The notes: generated from the sequence alone by a model not told the origin. Positions 1-6,203 are shown, counted from the stretch's first letter. The stretch: DNA of 6,445 bases from Gemmatimonadaceae bacterium (GCA_013816695.1 JACDDZ010000097.1:1-6445), one strand, 5' to 3'. Program-made: numbers and translations.

Positions 1-120
1 TTCATTGCCGGGAATCCGGCAATTCACGAATGGCTGCTGAATGCAATCCATGATTCCGACAAACGGGTTGATTTGTCGCAGTCCGATGGCCGACGCAAAA
101 ACGCGAAGGCGCAGGCCTAG
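1..120 (+). CDS. C-terminal fragment of an unrecognised protein (5' end outside window)
   Basis: An open frame runs from the first base to a TAG at 118-120 and encodes 39 residues. It begins FIAGNPAIHEWLLNAI and ends in a basic, polar tail (GRRKNAKAQA) that looks like a disordered C-terminus. I do not recognise the family. The third codon positions lean towards G/C as in the neighbouring genes, which modestly supports real coding. Only 20 bases with no hairpin separate its stop from the ftcD start, so it probably shares an operon with ftcD. A chance open frame of this length is possible, so confidence is limited. Confidence 0.5.
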   Translation, partial: FIAGNPAIHEWLLNAIHDSDKRVDLSQSDGRRKNAKAQA

Positions 121-140
121 ACACCTTAATTTGACCTGAG

Positions 141-1661
141 ATGAAACTTGTCGAGTGTGTTCCGAATTTTTCCGAGGGTCGCCGTCCGGAAGTCGTCCAG
201 GCCATCCGCGATGCGATAGCGACAGTAGAGGGAGTGACAATTCTTGACGTTTCCTCCGACGCATCCCACAACAGGTCGGTGATCACTTTCGTTGCTCCGC
301 TGGGAAAGGCTGTCGACGCTGCGTTTGCTGGAATTAGCACCGCTGCAAGCCAGATAGACCTGACGACACACACTGGGGAGCACCCGCGCATCGGTTCAAC
401 CGACGTGGTTCCTTTCGTCCCCCTCGAAGGCACGACGATGGATGACTGCATCGCCCTCGCCCGTGAGCTTGGGGCACGCGTAGGTTCGGAACTGAACATT
501 CCTGTTTACCTGTACGAGCGGGCGGCGACCCGACCCACGCGTGAGAATCTCGCCGACGTCCGACGCGGACAGTTCGAGGCTCTCCTCACAGAAATTGGAA
601 CCAACCCCGACCGCGACCCCGACTTCGGCCCCCGTGCATGCCACCCAAAGTGCGGCGCTGTTGCGATTGGCGCCCGGCCGTTCCTTGTCGCCTACAACAT
701 CTATCTCGGCGGCGCTGAAAACCTTCCGGCTGCAAAGAAAATCGCCAGGGCAGTGAGAGGATCGTCAGGCGGGTTCAAGTATGTGAAGGGTCTTGGACTC
801 GAAGTCGACGGACAGGCCCAGGTGTCCATGAACCTGGTGGACACCAGCCAGACGCCAATGCACAGAGTGTTCGACTTCGTGAATATGGAAGCAAGGGCGC
901 AGGGCGTGAACGTGACCTGGAGCGAGATCGTCGGATTGGTTCCCGAAAAGACTCTCTTCGAGGCGGCAGCAAGTCACATGCAGCTGGCGCAGTTCAGCGA
1001 TGCGCAGGTGCTGGAGAAAAAGGTCCGTGAAGCTGCAAGCGGCGGAACGTCGGTTGATCAGTTCATTTCGTCCATCGCTTCTTCTTCGCCCGTCCCCGGT
1101 GGAGGAAGTGTAGCGGCTCACGCTGGGGCCCTCGCCGCATCGCTGGTGCAAATGGTCGCAGGACTTACGGTGGGCAAGAAAAAATATGCTGCCGTCGAGG
1201 GAGAGATGAAGGAAATTGCCCTGCGGGCAGCAGCACTCTCCAACAGGCTGGGTTCACTGGTGCAGAAGGATGCGGACGCGTACGCTGCAGTGAGCGAAGC
1301 ATACAAGCTTCCGAAAGAAACCGAAGCCGACCAGGCCAGGCGCCAGAGTGCGATCGACAAAGCGCTGTTGTCGGCGGCGGAAGTTCCGCTCGAGACTGCG
1401 CGTGCATGCGGCGAGGTTGCGCGCCTGGCCGCAGTATGTGCCGAGAAGGGAAATCAGAACGCAATTACAGACGCGGGCGTCGCCTCACTTCTTTCGCGTG
1501 CCGGTGCACGGGGTGCCGCTTATAACGTGCTGATAAATCTCAAGTCTCTCTCGGAGAGCACCGCATCGAGCCGGATGCACGAAGAACTGGTTCGCACGAT
1601 GGCTGAGATCGATGCCGTCGCTGGCAAGACTGAAGCAAGCGTTGAAGCCGGACTGGAATAA
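141..1661 (+). CDS. ftcD: Bifunctional glutamate formimidoyltransferase / formimidoyl-THF cyclodeaminase
   Basis: The 506-residue product resembles the two-domain FTCD enzymes (human FTCD is 541). The N-terminal part (about 1-300) would transfer the formimino group from N-formimino-glutamate to tetrahydrofolate. The C-terminal part (about 303-500) would deaminate 5-formimino-THF to 5,10-methenyl-THF and ammonia. This links histidine breakdown to the one-carbon pool in the cytosol. Visible marks are the start MKLVECVPNFSEG, the motif HTGEHPRIGSTDVVPFVP with His81 aligning to the catalytic His82 of the mammalian enzyme, CHPKCGAVAIGARPFLVAYN (about 167-186), and the cyclodeaminase signature PVPGGGSVAA at 317-326. 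NAITDAGVA (about 440-448) is also typical of the C-terminal domain. The ATG at 141 gives the family's normal N-terminus, although the upstream ribosome binding site is weak. No other hut gene is visible. The cupredoxin gene follows after 72 bases. Confidence 0.95.
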   Translation: MKLVECVPNFSEGRRPEVVQAIRDAIATVEGVTILDVSSDASHNRSVITFVAPLGKAVDAAFAGISTAASQIDLTTHTGEHPRIGSTDVVPFVPLEGTTMDDCIALARELGARVGSELNIPVYLYERAATRPTRENLADVRRGQFEALLTEIGTNPDRDPDFGPRACHPKCGAVAIGARPFLVAYNIYLGGAENLPAAKKIARAVRGSSGGFKYVKGLGLEVDGQAQVSMNLVDTSQTPMHRVFDFVNMEARAQGVNVTWSEIVGLVPEKTLFEAAASHMQLAQFSDAQVLEKKVREAASGGTSVDQFISSIASSSPVPGGGSVAAHAGALAASLVQMVAGLTVGKKKYAAVEGEMKEIALRAAALSNRLGSLVQKDADAYAAVSEAYKLPKETEADQARRQSAIDKALLSAAEVPLETARACGEVARLAAVCAEKGNQNAITDAGVASLLSRAGARGAAYNVLINLKSLSESTASSRMHEELVRTMAEIDAVAGKTEASVEAGLE

Positions 1662-1721
1662 CCTGCCTTGACGTTTGACCCGGATGGCCGGATTTTCAAC
1701 AACTCAACCCCGCATGTCCTC

Positions 1722-1726
1722 AGGAG
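1722..1726 (+). promoter_or_regulatory. Ribosome binding site of the cupredoxin gene
   Basis: AGGAG lies 7 bases before the ATG at 1734. It decides the start against an in-frame TTG at 1668, which would add 22 residues ahead of an otherwise normal signal peptide. Confidence 0.8.
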
Positions 1727-1733
1727 AAGAGAA

Positions 1734-2567
1734 ATGAACAGAAGACTTCAGGCAGTGGCTGCCGTTTCTTTGGGTTTCGTCGCACTGGCGGGCGCATCTC
1801 GCACGGACGCGCAAAAGCGTCCGAAAATGAATACTGTCACGATCACCGCACACGACTTCAAGTTTACTGCGCCGGGACGAGTACCTGCGGGGCTGACGCG
1901 CTTTCGTTTTATCAATGAAGGAACCACCCTCCATCATGCGCAGCTGGTGAAATTCTCGGGTAGCCACACAGTCAAGGAATTCATAGCCGCACTCACTCCC
2001 AATTCTCCTCCGCCAACATGGGCTACGGAAGTTGGCGGCCCGAACGCAGTTGGTCCGAAGAGTGAAACCGCTGTCATCCAGTCACTCGAGCCGGGGAACT
2101 ACGCCATTCTTTGCTTCGTCGATACTCCCGATCATGTTCCACACATAATGAAGGGGATGTACCAGGATCTCACTGTCACGCGAAGCGGCGCAAATTCCTC
2201 TGCCCTGCCTGAAGGCGACATCAGCGTCTCACTGGTCGACTACAACTTCAAGTGGTCCGAACCTCTTACCGCCGGACCGCATCGCGTGACCATCACCACC
2301 GATGCCGACCAGCCCCACGAGCTGACAGTGCTACGCGTCAATCCAGGCAGGAATGCCAATGACGTGATGGGGTGGCTTGAGAAGATGGACGGCCCGCCGC
2401 CGGCGAAAGCAATTGGTGGTGTTGCAGGACTCGTGAAAGGCAGGCCGGTCTCGGTTGGACTGGTATTCACTCCCGCCGATTACATCTTCATCTGCTTCGT
2501 CCCTGACGCAAAGGATGGCAAGCCGCACTTCATGCACGGCATGGTGCAAACAGTGACTGTCAAATAG
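1734..2567 (+). CDS. Exported tandem cupredoxin-like protein, putative copper binding
   Basis: The 277-residue product starts with a Sec-type signal peptide: basic MNRR, a hydrophobic stretch to about residue 20, and a likely cut after TDA at 26. There is no lipobox cysteine, so it is probably soluble in the periplasm or outside the cell. Two similar domains follow. Domain 1 (about 33-150) has His67/His68 and CFV...PHIMKGM (Cys127, His137, Met142). Domain 2 (about 163-277) has PHE (His195) and CFV...PHFMHGM (Cys254, His265, Met270). A His upstream plus a Cys-His-Met cluster is the ligand pattern of type 1 (blue) copper proteins such as plastocyanin, but the Cys-His gap here (9 and 10 residues) is longer than usual. 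Copper binding and electron transfer are therefore inferred. The partner is unknown. The gene ends just before a bidirectional terminator and may be co-transcribed with ftcD or have its own promoter. Confidence 0.85.
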   Translation: MNRRLQAVAAVSLGFVALAGASRTDAQKRPKMNTVTITAHDFKFTAPGRVPAGLTRFRFINEGTTLHHAQLVKFSGSHTVKEFIAALTPNSPPPTWATEVGGPNAVGPKSETAVIQSLEPGNYAILCFVDTPDHVPHIMKGMYQDLTVTRSGANSSALPEGDISVSLVDYNFKWSEPLTAGPHRVTITTDADQPHELTVLRVNPGRNANDVMGWLEKMDGPPPAKAIGGVAGLVKGRPVSVGLVFTPADYIFICFVPDAKDGKPHFMHGMVQTVTVK

Positions 2568-2582
2568 TTGCCGGCTGCCGTC

Positions 2583-2613
2583 AAAAAAAGGGGGAGCCTT
2601 GGCTCCCCTTTTT
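2583..2613. terminator. Bidirectional Rho-independent terminator between cupredoxin gene and map
   Basis: The perfect stem GGGGAGCC (2591-2598) / GGCTCCCC (2601-2608) has a two-base TT centre. Seven A precede it, separated by one extra G, and five T follow it. The T tract serves plus-strand transcripts leaving the cupredoxin gene, and the A tract reads as T on the minus strand for transcripts leaving map. The two genes converge here with stops at 2567 and 2626, as expected for a shared terminator. Confidence 0.92.
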
Positions 2614-2625
2614 CTTGCCCCTCTG

Positions 2626-3381
2626 TCAGGCGGCGAGAGTAAGAATCCGCGGCCCCGATTCGGTAACGGCGACAGTATGCTCGAAATGCGCGGAGCGTGA
2701 GCCGTCGATACTTACGACTGTCCACCGGTCGGGCATCGTTCGCGTCTCTGGTGAGCCGATATTCACCATTGGCTCGATGGCGATGGTGAGACCGGGCGTG
2801 AGCCGCGCTCCGCGCTTCGGCTTTCCGTAATTCGGTACCTGCGGATCTTCGTGAAAGTTTACGCCAATGCCATGCCCCACCAGATCACGCACCACCGTGA
2901 AACCGGCCGCCTCTACAATTTTCTGTATGGCATGACCGATGTCACCAAGATGGTTGTCCGGGATGGCCTCCTGAATTCCGGCGTGGAGCGCTTCGCGTGT
3001 CACTCGCAAAAGCTTCTCTGACTCTTCGGATACCTTCCCAACCGGAACCGTAGTGGCCGAATCCGTATAGTATCCCTCCAACTGCACACCAATGTCGATA
3101 GACACGAGGTCCCCCTGGTCAAGCACCCGCTTCCTGGACGGGATGCCGTGCACGATCTCGTGGTTGATCGAAGTGCAGATACTCGCAGGAAAATTATAGA
3201 GTCCCTTGAATGCCGGAGTCGCGCCCGCATGTCCCCGAATGAAATCCTCGGCGATCTTGTCGAGATCGGCCGTGGACATGCCAGCGCGCACCTCGCGCTC
3301 CAGCAGCGCCACGGTGGCCGCGAGTATGGCACCTCCGCGAGCCATGATGTCGATCTCGCGAGAAGACTTCAGTTGAATCAT
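2626..3381 (-). CDS. map: Methionine aminopeptidase, type I
   Basis: The 251-residue cytosolic metalloprotease removes the initiator methionine from new proteins. The five metal ligands of the pita-bread fold are all present: Asp96 (SIDIGV), Asp107 (YYTDSATT), His170 (VGHGIG), Glu203 (IEPM) and Glu234 (HFEHT). They correspond to Asp97, Asp108, His171, Glu204 and Glu235 of the E. coli enzyme. His78 in NHEIVHGIPS matches the conserved active-site His79. The length is that of the catalytic core, with no N-terminal zinc-finger or linker extension, hence type I. The start MIQLKSSREIDIM fits the family, and its ATG overlaps the adk stop as ATGA (3378-3381), so translation is probably coupled. A GGAG lies only 2 bases before the ATG, which is closer than ideal and fits reinitiation. 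Transcription should stop at the hairpin near 2583-2613. The gene order adk-map is common, but infA does not follow. Confidence 0.97.
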   Translation of the reverse strand: MIQLKSSREIDIMARGGAILAATVALLEREVRAGMSTADLDKIAEDFIRGHAGATPAFKGLYNFPASICTSINHEIVHGIPSRKRVLDQGDLVSIDIGVQLEGYYTDSATTVPVGKVSEESEKLLRVTREALHAGIQEAIPDNHLGDIGHAIQKIVEAAGFTVVRDLVGHGIGVNFHEDPQVPNYGKPKRGARLTPGLTIAIEPMVNIGSPETRTMPDRWTVVSIDGSRSAHFEHTVAVTESGPRILTLAA

Positions 3382-4013
3382 TGCTCCAGTGCTTTCATTG
3401 CACGGGCTGTCACATCGCCAAGTGCGCCCGCGGCTTCGATCTCGATGATCTTGCCGTCATTCTTCTTGTACCATTCGATCACCGGCTCGGTCTGCGAACG
3501 ATAAACCGACAACCGATTCCGGATGGACTCCGGCTCATCGTCCTTTCTGCGTACAATTTTCCCGCCGCACTTTTCACAGGACTCTCCCGGCTGCCTGCCG
3601 CTGTAGGGAGTCTGGCACTTTTCACAAACGGTACGGCCGCTCAACCGTGTTACGAGCTCCTCGTCATCGACCTTGAAGAGCAGCACTGAATGGACTTTCT
3701 TGCCCAGCTCCGCGAGCATCATCCCCAATCCTTCTGCCTGCGGCACGGTCCGGACTACGCCATCCAGAATGGCACCCTTCGCTGCAGATTCGGAATTCAT
3801 CGCTTCTTTCATGATGCCGAGAATCACGCGATCCGGAACGAGATCGCCGCGATCCATGAACGCTTTCGCCTCGAGCCCGAGCGTCGTGCCATCACGCAAT
3901 GCGGCGCGCAACACATCCCCGGTCGCAATCTTCGGGATACCCAACCGCTCAGCGATCAGTTCTCCCTGAGTCCCTTTCCCCGCCCCCGGCGGTCCAAGCA
4001 AAACTATGATCAT
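3378..4013 (-). CDS. adk: Adenylate kinase with zinc-finger type LID domain
   Basis: The 211-residue enzyme interconverts ATP + AMP and 2 ADP. It has the P-loop GPPGAGKGT (7-15), the AMP-site TGDVLR (31-36) and a long-form LID carrying four cysteines, Cys130/Cys133 and Cys146/Cys149, as in Gram-positive and many other zinc-stabilised adenylate kinases. RRKDDEPESIRNRL (155-168) and YRSQTEPVIEWY (171-182) are standard family motifs. One oddity is DGVVRT at 84-89, where nearly all adenylate kinases have DGFPRT. Arg88 is kept but the Phe-Pro pair is Val-Val. The ATG at 4013 gives the expected MIIVLLGPPG start. The nearest GGAG is 14 bases upstream, so initiation looks weak or leader-dependent. 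The gene is separated from secY by 376 bases that contain a terminator, so adk-map probably needs its own promoter, which I could not identify with confidence. Confidence 0.97.
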   Translation of the reverse strand: MIIVLLGPPGAGKGTQGELIAERLGIPKIATGDVLRAALRDGTTLGLEAKAFMDRGDLVPDRVILGIMKEAMNSESAAKGAILDGVVRTVPQAEGLGMMLAELGKKVHSVLLFKVDDEELVTRLSGRTVCEKCQTPYSGRQPGESCEKCGGKIVRRKDDEPESIRNRLSVYRSQTEPVIEWYKKNDGKIIEIEAAGALGDVTARAMKALEQ

Positions 4014-4050
4014 GAAAAGAAAGTTATCTCCGTATCGAATTGCGCGCGAA

Positions 4051-4059
4051 GCACCATGC
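4051..4059 (+). repeat. Left copy of 9-base direct repeat GCACCATGC
   Basis: GCACCATGC occurs here and again at 4373-4381, just outside the palindromic sequence of the secY-adk gap. The position suits a target-site duplication, but a 9-mer repeated by chance in a gap of this size is not rare, and the GCACC core is frequent in this stretch. Confidence 0.45.
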
Positions 4060-4077
4060 AGTCCACTGCGGGCGACC

Positions 4078-4185
4078 GTCGCTTCGATGCTCCGCCGCAG
4101 CTAGCTTCGCCGGTGCTCGGGCGACGTAGCTTCTGTCGCATAATGGGCCGGCTCCAGACGCTGCTCTGGAGCACCGAAGCGACAG
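4078..4185. repeat. Overlapping, mutually exclusive hairpins in the secY-adk gap (adk-proximal)
   Basis: Three pairings compete in this stretch. The segment 4078-4093 (GTCGCTTCGATGCTCC) is complementary at 15 of 16 positions to 4168-4183. GCTCCAGA (4151-4158) pairs perfectly with TCTGGAGC (4165-4172) around a six-base loop. CTGTCGC (4133-4139) pairs with GCGACAG (4179-4185) to enclose that small hairpin. The long and short pairings use the same bases at 4168-4172, so only one can form at a time. On the minus strand this lies in the possible leader of adk. The one mismatch of the long pairing would be a G:U wobble in minus-strand RNA. A regulatory role is inference only. Confidence 0.6.
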
Positions 4186-4341
4186 TCTTCACCCGACTCC
4201 CCGCGAAAAAAAGGAGCGGCCGCATGGGCCACTCCGTCTGTCGTTTCTTGCCAAACTATCCGCCGGGTTGGGCGTAGTCCTAAGGCACCGTCTGGCGCCG
4301 GCCGTCATGCGACAGAAGCTACGTCGCCCAAGCACCGGCGA
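4107..4341. repeat. Large inverted repeat, 35-base arms, 165-base spacer
   Basis: The arm 4107-4141 is the reverse complement of 4307-4341 at 34 of 35 positions; the only difference is at 4118. With one single-base indel on either side, the similarity extends outward and inward to about 4097-4152 and 4297-4352. The spacer carries a minus-strand terminator. The motif GCGACAG recurs at 4179, 4309 and 4338. The arms fall wholly in the secY-adk gap, and I saw no other copy in the window. It resembles the terminal arms of a small non-autonomous element or paired extragenic palindromes. Confidence 0.85.
4206..4235 (-). terminator. Rho-independent terminator after secY
   Basis: Read on the minus strand, GGAGTGGCC (4235-4227), loop CATGC, GGCCGCTCC (4221-4213) form a nine-base-pair stem with one G:U wobble, followed at once by seven T (4212-4206). 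This is a textbook intrinsic terminator about 155 bases after the secY stop. It would separate the rpmD-rplO-secY transcript from adk-map. Confidence 0.88.
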
Positions 4342-4374
4342 CAGCTAGGTGCCGTGGACTATGCCCAGCCCGGC
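4262..4374. other. Long structured hairpin in the secY-adk gap (possible RNA or palindromic element)
   Basis: The outer stem pairs CCGGGTTGGGCGTAGTCC (4263-4280) with 4356-4373, plus G4262 with C4374. Of its 18 bases, 16 are Watson-Crick, and the other two are G:U if transcribed from the plus strand. After a small internal loop, GGCACC (4284-4289) pairs with GGTGCC (4348-4353). CGCCGG (4296-4301) then pairs with CCGGCG (4335-4340), and GCGAC (4309-4313) with GTCGC (4323-4327) at the tip. It starts 15 bases after the secY stop in the direction of secY transcription. No matching RNA family is recognised. Confidence 0.7.
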
Positions 4375-4381
4375 ACCATGC
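4373..4381 (+). repeat. Right copy of 9-base direct repeat GCACCATGC
   Basis: This is the partner of the copy at 4051-4059. Together they bracket 313 bases holding all the inverted repeats of the gap. It lies about 9 bases beyond the secY stop. It overlaps the last two bases of the long hairpin at its left edge, which weakens a clean target-site duplication model. Confidence 0.45.
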
Positions 4382-4389
4382 CAAAAAGC

Positions 4390-5727
4390 CTAGAAACCTC
4401 CGCCCATTGCCTGACGACCGCGGAACCGAACGCGACCTTTCTTCATGAAGCCATCGTACTTTCTCAATAGCAGGTGTTGCTGCATCTGCGCCATTGTATC
4501 GAGTGCCACACCGACGACGATAAGCAGCGAGGTTCCACCGAAGCGGAACGGCACGTTGATCAGGTCTGCAATGAAAACTGGAAGCAAAGCAATGAACGTC
4601 AGGAAAATCGCGCCCGGAAGCGTGATACGCGTCACAACATGATCGATGTACTCGGCAGTGCGTGATCCCGGCTTTACGCCAGGAATGAAGCCGCCCTGCT
4701 TCTTCAGGTTCTCCGACAGGTCGACCGGATTGAAAATGATCGACGTGTAGAAGTAGGTGAAGAAAACGATTAAAAAGGCCGTAAATGCGTAGTACAGCAG
4801 CGAGCCGGGCGAGAAATACTCCGCCAGTCTCTGCGCCGTTGGATTTCCGCTGAACTGCGCAATTGCGCCAGGCACAACGATTACAGATGATGCAAAAATG
4901 ATCGGCATTACGCCCGACGCGTTCACCCGAAGCGGAATGAAGTTCTTGGCGGCCTCGCGCATCCGTCCACGAGCCATTGTCCGCTGCGGGATCTGGATCA
5001 TCACCCTGCGCGCAGCCATTGTGATCGCGACGGTTCCCGCCACAACAGCAACCATGACCACGCCAAGTAGGACGAGCGAGAAGAGTCCCACCGCCTGGGT
5101 CTGGACAAATCGGAAGGTGCTGAAGATTCCCGGCCAGAAGCGCTCGACGATCGAGAAAAAGATGATAAGGCTGGCGCCGTTGCCGAGACCACGTTCAGTG
5201 ATCTGTTCCCCGAGCCACATGACGAATATTGCGCCAGTGGTAAGCAGGAGAACCATCTGCACCTTGAACGTGAAGCCAGGGTTTATCACCGCATTTTCGA
5301 GCGACGAGGTAAAGAGAGCGAAGCCCCAGGCCTGAATTGCGGCCAGGACTACGGTTCCATATCGCGTCCACTGCGTGATTTTCTTCCGGCCTTCCTCGTC
5401 CTTCTGCATTTTTTCGACAGTCGGGACAACAGCGCCCGCGATCTGCATGAAAATGCTGGCAGAGATGTACGGCATGATTCCAAGCGCGAAGATGGTTGCC
5501 TTGGAAAGTCCGCCACCTACGAACAGGTCATACAGGTTGAGAAGACCGCCGCCGCCATTCGTGTTCTTGAAAAAGTCCGTCAATGCGATGACGTCGATTC
5601 CAGGAGCCGTGATGTGCGCCCCCGCCCGGTAAATAACCAGGCAGAGGAAAGTGAAAGTGATCTTCTGCCACAGCTCGGGCGTGTTGTAAATGTTCTTTGC
5701 AGCCGCGGCCGGGTTTGCTTGTGCCAT
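4390..5727 (-). CDS. secY: Preprotein translocase channel subunit SecY
   Basis: The 445-residue inner-membrane protein forms the protein-conducting pore of SecYEG, driven by SecA or by the ribosome. The length matches E. coli SecY (443). About ten hydrophobic segments can be read, near 22-42, 76-100, 122-142, 155-175, 184-206, 212-236, 271-291, 310-332, 370-390 and 397-412. Typical motifs are the glycine-rich plug region before GIMPYISASIFMQ (83-95), DEEGRKKITQWTRY (110-123), GNGASLIIF (182-190), GVMPIIFASS (272-281), GGFIPGVKPG (345-354) and RFGGTSLLIVVGVALD (395-410). In the fifth cytosolic loop, Lys352 stands where E. coli has the functionally critical Arg357. The ATG lies one base after the rplO stop, and its AGGAG sits inside the last rplO codons. 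A terminator follows within the gap before adk. Confidence 0.98.
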   Translation of the reverse strand: MAQANPAAAAKNIYNTPELWQKITFTFLCLVIYRAGAHITAPGIDVIALTDFFKNTNGGGGLLNLYDLFVGGGLSKATIFALGIMPYISASIFMQIAGAVVPTVEKMQKDEEGRKKITQWTRYGTVVLAAIQAWGFALFTSSLENAVINPGFTFKVQMVLLLTTGAIFVMWLGEQITERGLGNGASLIIFFSIVERFWPGIFSTFRFVQTQAVGLFSLVLLGVVMVAVVAGTVAITMAARRVMIQIPQRTMARGRMREAAKNFIPLRVNASGVMPIIFASSVIVVPGAIAQFSGNPTAQRLAEYFSPGSLLYYAFTAFLIVFFTYFYTSIIFNPVDLSENLKKQGGFIPGVKPGSRTAEYIDHVVTRITLPGAIFLTFIALLPVFIADLINVPFRFGGTSLLIVVGVALDTMAQMQQHLLLRKYDGFMKKGRVRFRGRQAMGGGF

Positions 5728-5728
5728 G

Positions 5729-6199
5729 TTACTCCTCTACGCGGCCTCCGGCCGCGACAACCTTCTCACGTGCGGCTGCACTCATCTTGATACCGCGAAG
5801 AGTTACAGCGCGTGTCAATTCACCGTTGGCGAGCAACTTGGCAGGGCCCTTACGCTTTGCTATGATCCCCGCCTCCTTCAGCGCTTCCTCGGTGACTTCA
5901 GCTCCTTCAGGAAGGCGATCGAGATCGCTGAACCGCACGACCTGATGCTCTACGCGAAAGATATTCGTGAAACCGCGCTTCGGCAGTCTGCGGGTAAGCG
6001 GCATCTGGCCACCTTCGAACTGCGGCTTTCCACCGCCGGGTCCGTGGTGACCGGCTCTCGCCTTGATTCCCTTGTGTCCCTTACCTGAAGTCTTTCCGGT
6101 TCCGGATCCCGGACCACGGCCCAGGCGCTTGCGATCCCGGTGTGAACCAGGAGCCGGCGCCAGGTTGTGCAGTCCAATCTTTTCTGTCTTTTCAGCCAC
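5729..6199 (-). CDS. rplO: Large ribosomal subunit protein uL15
   Basis: The 156-residue protein of the 50S subunit has the normal length and order of a bacterial L15. The glycine/basic N-terminal extension that threads into rRNA includes [10 protein letters not shown] (10-19), [21 protein letters not shown] (24-44) and [17 protein letters not shown] (61-77). The globular C-terminal half ends with [16 protein letters not shown]. Translation starts at GTG (6199-6197): no in-frame ATG is near, the product starts [13 protein letters not shown], and GAGGA lies 8 bases upstream inside the end of rpmD. Four bases separate it from rpmD and one base from secY, the conserved L30-L15-SecY order of the spc operon. 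Confidence 0.98.
   Translation of the reverse strand: MAEKTEKIGLHNLAPAPGSHRDRKRLGRGPGSGTGKTSGKGHKGIKARAGHHGPGGGKPQFEGGQMPLTRRLPKRGFTNIFRVEHQVVRFSDLDRLPEGAEVTEEALKEAGIIAKRKGPAKLLANGELTRAVTLRGIKMSAAAREKVVAAGGRVEE
5732..5738 (-). promoter_or_regulatory. secY ribosome binding site inside the rplO 3' end
   Basis: AGAGGAG on the minus strand overlaps the last two Glu codons of rplO and precedes the secY ATG by only TAAC. The rplO stop thus lies between the site and the start, an arrangement that favours translational coupling. Confidence 0.8.
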
Positions 6200-6203
6200 T
6201 TAT

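Noticed and set aside
2..499. A 165-codon minus-strand open frame over the start of ftcD
   Set aside because: It lies opposite well-supported ftcD coding and its product is low in complexity and unlike any family I know. It arises from codon bias.
1668..1696. A possible promoter before the cupredoxin gene (TTGACG, 17 bases, GATTTT)
   Set aside because: The -35-like box is good but the -10 candidate matches only three of six consensus bases, and it begins right after the ftcD stop, so it cannot be told from chance.
1680..1697. A CCGG-ATGG-CCGG palindrome followed by ATTTT after ftcD, as a possible terminator
   Set aside because: The four-base stem is too short and the T run is only four bases, so it is not a credible terminator.
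3690..4277. A 195-codon open frame on the plus strand running from adk across the secY-adk gap
   Set aside because: It is antisense to adk for more than half its length, its product has no recognisable family features, and its 3' part runs through the palindromes and the terminator. It is a shadow frame.
4263..4373. An integron attC-like site, suggested by GTTGGGC near the hairpin end
   Set aside because: attC sites carry RYYYAAC at the 5' end and GTTRRRY at the 3' end. Here the order is reversed and the partner reads GCCCAGC. No integrase or cassette gene is present.
4898..5335. A 145-codon plus-strand open frame inside secY
   Set aside because: It is wholly antisense to secY, whose motifs are unambiguous, and its product resembles no protein family.
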